Shown in pieces: positions 13,820-16,317 of a DNA stretch of 16,317 nucleotides; positions within the stretch are counted from its first letter, which is position 1; each line of letters begins with the position of its first letter. Position numbers and translations under genes: made by a program. The DNA lies in the NCBI GenBank assembly GCA_943368345.1, contig CALRKY020000042.1:1-16317 (forward strand). The letters run 5' to 3'. The stretch comes from JADCGM01 sp943368345. Its GTDB lineage: Bacteria; Pseudomonadota; Alphaproteobacteria; Sphingomonadales; Sphingomonadaceae. The notes below the pieces were generated by a model, which saw only the letters and a list, made by a program, of their open reading frames with translations, was not told where the DNA came from and ran no database searches.

Positions 13820-15036
13820 TGTCGGACCTGTTCAGCAAATTCGACCCGATCATCGCCGAGCGGCAGGCGCTGCTCGATGGCGGGGTGCGGGATCCTTTCT
13901 CCATCGTCATGCAGCAGGTCAAATCGCCGACCGAGGCGGTGATCGACGGCCGGGATACCATCCTGGTTGGTACCTATAACTATATGGGGATGACCTTCGA
14001 TCCCGACGTCATTCTGGCCGGGCAGGAGGCGCTGCGGGATTATGGTGCCGGGACCACTGGCAGCCGGGTTCTGAACGGCACCTATCAGGGTCACAAGGAA
14101 GTCGAAGATGCCCTGATGGAGTTTTATGGCACCAAACATGCCATGGTATTTTCCACCGGTTATCAGGCCAATCTCGGGATGGTGGCGACGCTTGCGGGAC
14201 GCGGTGACTATGTCGTGCTCGATGCCGACAGCCATGCCTCCATCTATGACGGCTGTGCGATGGGCAATGCCGATATCGTCCGGTTCCGCCACAATAGTGT
14301 CGAGGATTTGTCAAAACGCCTCGGTCGCCTGCCAGCGGAGGCGCACAAGCTGGTTGTGCTTGAAGGTGTCTATTCCATGCTCGGTGATATCGCGCCGCTG
14401 AAAGACATGGTGGCCGCCGCCAAGTCGCACGACAATGTGATGATCCTGGTGGATGAAGCCCACGGCATGGGCTTTTTCGGCGATCATGGCCGCGGCGTCT
14501 ATGAAGCGGCGGGCGTTGAGGATGACGTCGATTTCGTCGTTGGCACCTTTTCCAAGTCCGTCGGCACCGTCGGTGGCTTTTGCGTGTCCAACCACCCGAA
14601 GTTTGAAATCCTGCGGCTTGTTTGCCGCCCCTACACCTTCACGGCCTCCCTGCCGCCGGCGGTCATGGCGTGCGCTGCGACCTCGATCCGCAAACTGATG
14701 CACGCCCATAACAAGCGTCAGCATTTGTGGGAGGCGTCGCGCCGGATGCATGGTGGTCTGAAGGCCGTCGGATTCAAGCTGGCGACCGAAACCCCCGAAA
14801 GCGCGATCATCTCCGTGTTGATGCCAGATCAGGAAACGACGGTCCGGATGTGGCAGGCGCTGCTCGAACTGGGCGTTTATGTGAACATGTCCCGGCCGCC
14901 AGCGACGCCAGCCGGGGTGTTCCTGCTGCGCTGCTCCCTCTGCGCTGAACATACCAACGCCCAGGTCGATACCATCCTGGCCCGGTTCCGCCAGGCCGCC
15001 GAACTGACGGGCACACCGCTGCTGGGTCGATCCTGA
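13819..15036 (+). CDS. spt: Serine palmitoyltransferase
   Basis: This encodes 405 residues from ATG 13819, which overlaps the carrier-protein stop. It is a PLP-dependent alpha-oxoamine synthase catalysing the first committed step of sphingolipid synthesis: serine plus an acyl thioester to 3-ketosphinganine. Visible sites: 'TYNYMGM' near the N-terminus, 'GAGTTGSRVLNGTYQGHKEV' (about 75-94), His139 in DADSHAS which stacks on PLP, D212-E-A-H215 in VDEAHGMGFFG, and the Schiff-base Lys246 in GTFSKSVGTVGGF. Length is normal. Related enzymes (KBL, BioF, HemA) are possible from the fold, but the adjacent carrier protein, acyl ligase and CerR argue for Spt. Expected to be cytoplasmic. Confidence 0.9.
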   Translation: MSDLFSKFDPIIAERQALLDGGVRDPFSIVMQQVKSPTEAVIDGRDTILVGTYNYMGMTFDPDVILAGQEALRDYGAGTTGSRVLNGTYQGHKEVEDALMEFYGTKHAMVFSTGYQANLGMVATLAGRGDYVVLDADSHASIYDGCAMGNADIVRFRHNSVEDLSKRLGRLPAEAHKLVVLEGVYSMLGDIAPLKDMVAAAKSHDNVMILVDEAHGMGFFGDHGRGVYEAAGVEDDVDFVVGTFSKSVGTVGGFCVSNHPKFEILRLVCRPYTFTASLPPAVMACAATSIRKLMHAHNKRQHLWEASRRMHGGLKAVGFKLATETPESAIISVLMPDQETTVRMWQALLELGVYVNMSRPPATPAGVFLLRCSLCAEHTNAQVDTILARFRQAAELTGTPLLGRS

Positions 15037-15073
15037 CGGGAAGCGCTTGCGACAAGTCCGTCCCGCCTTGTAG

Positions 15074-15880
15074 ATGAAAGCGTCGCAGCGATCCTTGGGG
15101 GATGGGAGTTTGAGCGCAAACCGGACGATCAGGCGGATTCCGATCTGGGTTGTCGGCGCTTTCGCGGCCTTTGGGTTGTTGGCGCTGCTCGGTGGATTGA
15201 TCCTTGATGTGGTCCGGGCCGACCAGGCGCGAAACACCGCTCTAGCCTGGCGCAAGCATAGCTATGAAGTGATCATCGCCGCCAATGCGCTGAGCGCGGC
15301 GGTGCAAGGCGCGGAAACCGGCCAGCGGGGATTTCTTTTGACCGGCGATCCGGCGTTCCGAAGCACCTATAATGGCAGCAGAGCTACGGCCGTCCGTGAA
15401 TTGGGCGCTCTTAGGCAGCGATTGGCGCGTGATCCGGATCAAGCGGCCAGATTTGCCGAAATTGCCGCGCTCGCCGCTGGGCGGATGCAGCGACTGGATC
15501 GCGGCATGGCCCTGCTTGAAAAAGGGCAGACCAACGCAGCCTTGGCGTTCGTGCGAACCGGCGATGGCCGCCGTGCCATGGAAGCCTTTCAGGCCAAGGT
15601 TGCTGACCTTGCGGCCCGGGAAGCCCGATTGCTGGCAGAGCGCGCCGCGAGAGCCGATGCGAGTGCGCGCGAGGCCCGGGCAGGTCTCATTGGTGCCGCA
15701 GCTGTCGGGCTCATGCTGAATTTCGTCGCGGGCATATTAGGGCTGTCGGCGTACCGTTCCAAACTTGACGACGCCCGAGAGGAAGGCAGCCGGGGAACCT
15801 ATGAGAAGCTCTACCCCGCCCGCACCTCTCTGTCAGAGGTCCCCGTAAACCTGCCCGTTCGCGGAGGGTTCAAGCCCTAG
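15074..15880 (+). CDS. Orphan CHASE3-domain membrane sensor protein
   Basis: This encodes 268 residues. ATG 15074 has no ribosome-binding site; a TTG at 15110 (residue 13), behind a G-rich GGGGGATGGGAG, is a fair alternative. A membrane helix at about 23-45 is followed by a periplasmic helical domain with the CHASE3 signature 'AETGQRGFLLTGDPAF' (80-95), then a second helix at about 204-226 and a short cytoplasmic tail. CHASE3 normally feeds a histidine kinase, cyclase or chemotaxis module. Here the protein stops about 40 residues after the second helix with no output domain, and the DNA beyond is a decayed transposase. It may be a truncated kinase or one of the genuine orphan CHASE3 proteins. 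It starts 37 bases after spt and may be co-transcribed. Confidence 0.8.
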   Translation: MKASQRSLGDGSLSANRTIRRIPIWVVGAFAAFGLLALLGGLILDVVRADQARNTALAWRKHSYEVIIAANALSAAVQGAETGQRGFLLTGDPAFRSTYNGSRATAVRELGALRQRLARDPDQAARFAEIAALAAGRMQRLDRGMALLEKGQTNAALAFVRTGDGRRAMEAFQAKVADLAAREARLLAERAARADASAREARAGLIGAAAVGLMLNFVAGILGLSAYRSKLDDAREEGSRGTYEKLYPARTSLSEVPVNLPVRGGFKP

Positions 15881-15925
15881 CTTTGGAGCCTCACCAGGTT
15901 GTAGATTGGCTGATTGAGCCAACTG

Positions 15926-16100
15926 ATCGGCGCCGGTGATGCGGTGGCTGATCAGGTCGAGTTATTTGATGTCGATGTGGATCTATTCGCCGAGGGGTTC
16001 GCGCTCGTAGCGACGCACGGGTTCAGGCGGATCGAGGTCGCGCATCCGGGAGAGCCGCGCCTAGCGCAGAACCCTGCGGTGGAGCCGAACGAATTGGTAG
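15926..16100 (-). pseudogene. IS481-family transposase remnant with in-frame stops
   Basis: The minus strand read in one frame gives RLHRRVLR, stop, ARLSRMRDLDPPEPVRRYER, then EPLGE, stop, IHIDIK, stop, LDLISHRITGAD. This follows the IS481-type transposase segment 'RVLRRHGLsRLRDLePaEPv', 'RRYERe.PGElIHiDiKKLG', 'RI.hRiTGdR', which includes the first catalytic Asp (IHID). Three stops replace codons in the conserved frame and both ends are missing, so the gene is dead. It lies between the CHASE3 gene and a palindromic repeat. Plus-strand frames here are shadows. Confidence 0.8.
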
Positions 16101-16110
16101 GCCCCTGTTC

Positions 16111-16147
16111 TAGAGCGTCTTTCGACCAATCCGGATCACCGTGATTG
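16111..16147. repeat. Second, partial copy of the 9473-9527 palindrome family
   Basis: The 37 bases from TAGAGCGTCTTTCG to CACCGTGATTG match the reverse complement of the element at the recX stop with one difference (G for A at 16133). After 16147 the match stops and a different hairpin begins, so the second arm is absent and this copy is not self-complementary. Confidence 0.8.
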
Positions 16148-16317
16148 CGTCAGGAGGTCTGCTGGCGAGGCGCGGCGTGCGGCAGGGGCTGGTGCCCCCT
16201 GCAAGGGACGCAACGCTGTCCAGCGGGCGTCCTGACGCAACCGCAAGTGCGGCGGGCCAAATCCGGCCCATTGCGGCGTTGCTCGTTGGTCACGATGCCA
16301 ATGCATCGCTCCCGTCT
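16145..16317. repeat. Composite of strong hairpins at the right edge
   Basis: Perfect 11-bp arms TTGCGTCAGGA (16145-16155) and TCCTGACGCAA (16230-16240) close an inner structure with its own stem (GCAGGGG against CCCCTGC, about 16182-16202). Three more hairpins follow: CCGCA/TGCGG (16241-16252), GGGCC/GGCCC (16254-16269) and CGATGC/GCATCG (16293-16308). No gene is seen. It reads like a structured intergenic repeat, possibly continuing past the window. Confidence 0.65.

Noticed and set aside
15041..15071. Terminator between spt and the CHASE3 gene
   Set aside because: Only an 8-bp palindrome AAGCGCTT and a 5-bp ACAAG/CTTGT stem are present, with no T-tract; too weak to call.
15914..16144. Plus-strand 76-residue frame
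   Set aside because: It is the antisense of the IS481 transposase remnant and runs into the palindromic repeat.

Overview
The window looks like a piece of a Sphingomonadaceae chromosome (Sphingomonas, Sphingopyxis or Blastomonas type). It is GC-rich and carries a bacterial sphingolipid (ceramide) synthesis cluster typical of that group. It also holds several intergenic palindromic repeats of a style I associate with sphingomonads. The genus assignment is inference.

Layout: (1) Positions 1-2634 are accessory DNA. They hold the cut-off start of an IS5-type transposase, a 158-residue unknown protein, a small lipoprotein, a four-helix membrane protein, two copies of a dispersed repeat, and about 0.9 kb with no convincing gene. 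(2) Positions 2635-4301 form a tight minus-strand operon of a genomic-island or mobilizable-element backbone: an AlpA-like HTH protein, a second small HTH protein, an unknown 118-residue protein and a RepA-like AAA ATPase. An array of GTTCC motifs lies just downstream. (3) At about 4560 two oppositely oriented gene tails meet, an unknown minus-strand C-terminus and the last ~200 residues of a type I restriction subunit HsdR. This looks like a deletion or recombination joint. (4) Positions 5226-9067 are a translationally coupled two-gene operon: a 780-residue protein with two phospholipase D (HKD) half-sites and a C-terminal Cys cluster, followed by an unrecognised 500-residue protein. This is the best candidate in the window for an undescribed, probably anti-phage or restriction-like, system. 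(5) Positions 9199-9297 mark the right end of the island: two tandem 12-bp G-rich repeats and then the last 22 bases of a tRNA gene (tRNA-Thr-like), i.e. an attachment-site remnant.

(6) From 9298 rightward the DNA looks like core chromosome. A near-perfect 55-bp palindrome overlaps the stop of recX. Divergent from recX is the ceramide cluster: a fatty acyl-AMP/acyl-ACP ligase, the ceramide reductase CerR, then (antiparallel) a stand-alone PycTM-type membrane protein, then an acyl carrier protein and serine palmitoyltransferase. The ligase would load fatty acid onto the carrier protein, Spt would condense acyl-ACP with serine, and CerR would reduce the keto lipid. The N-acyltransferase bCerS is not in the window. 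(7) An orphan CHASE3 sensor-domain protein follows. The right edge holds a decayed IS481-type transposase with several in-frame stops, a second copy of the 9473-9527 palindrome family, and a composite of strong hairpins.

No intact integrase, rRNA gene, complete tRNA gene or CRISPR array is visible.
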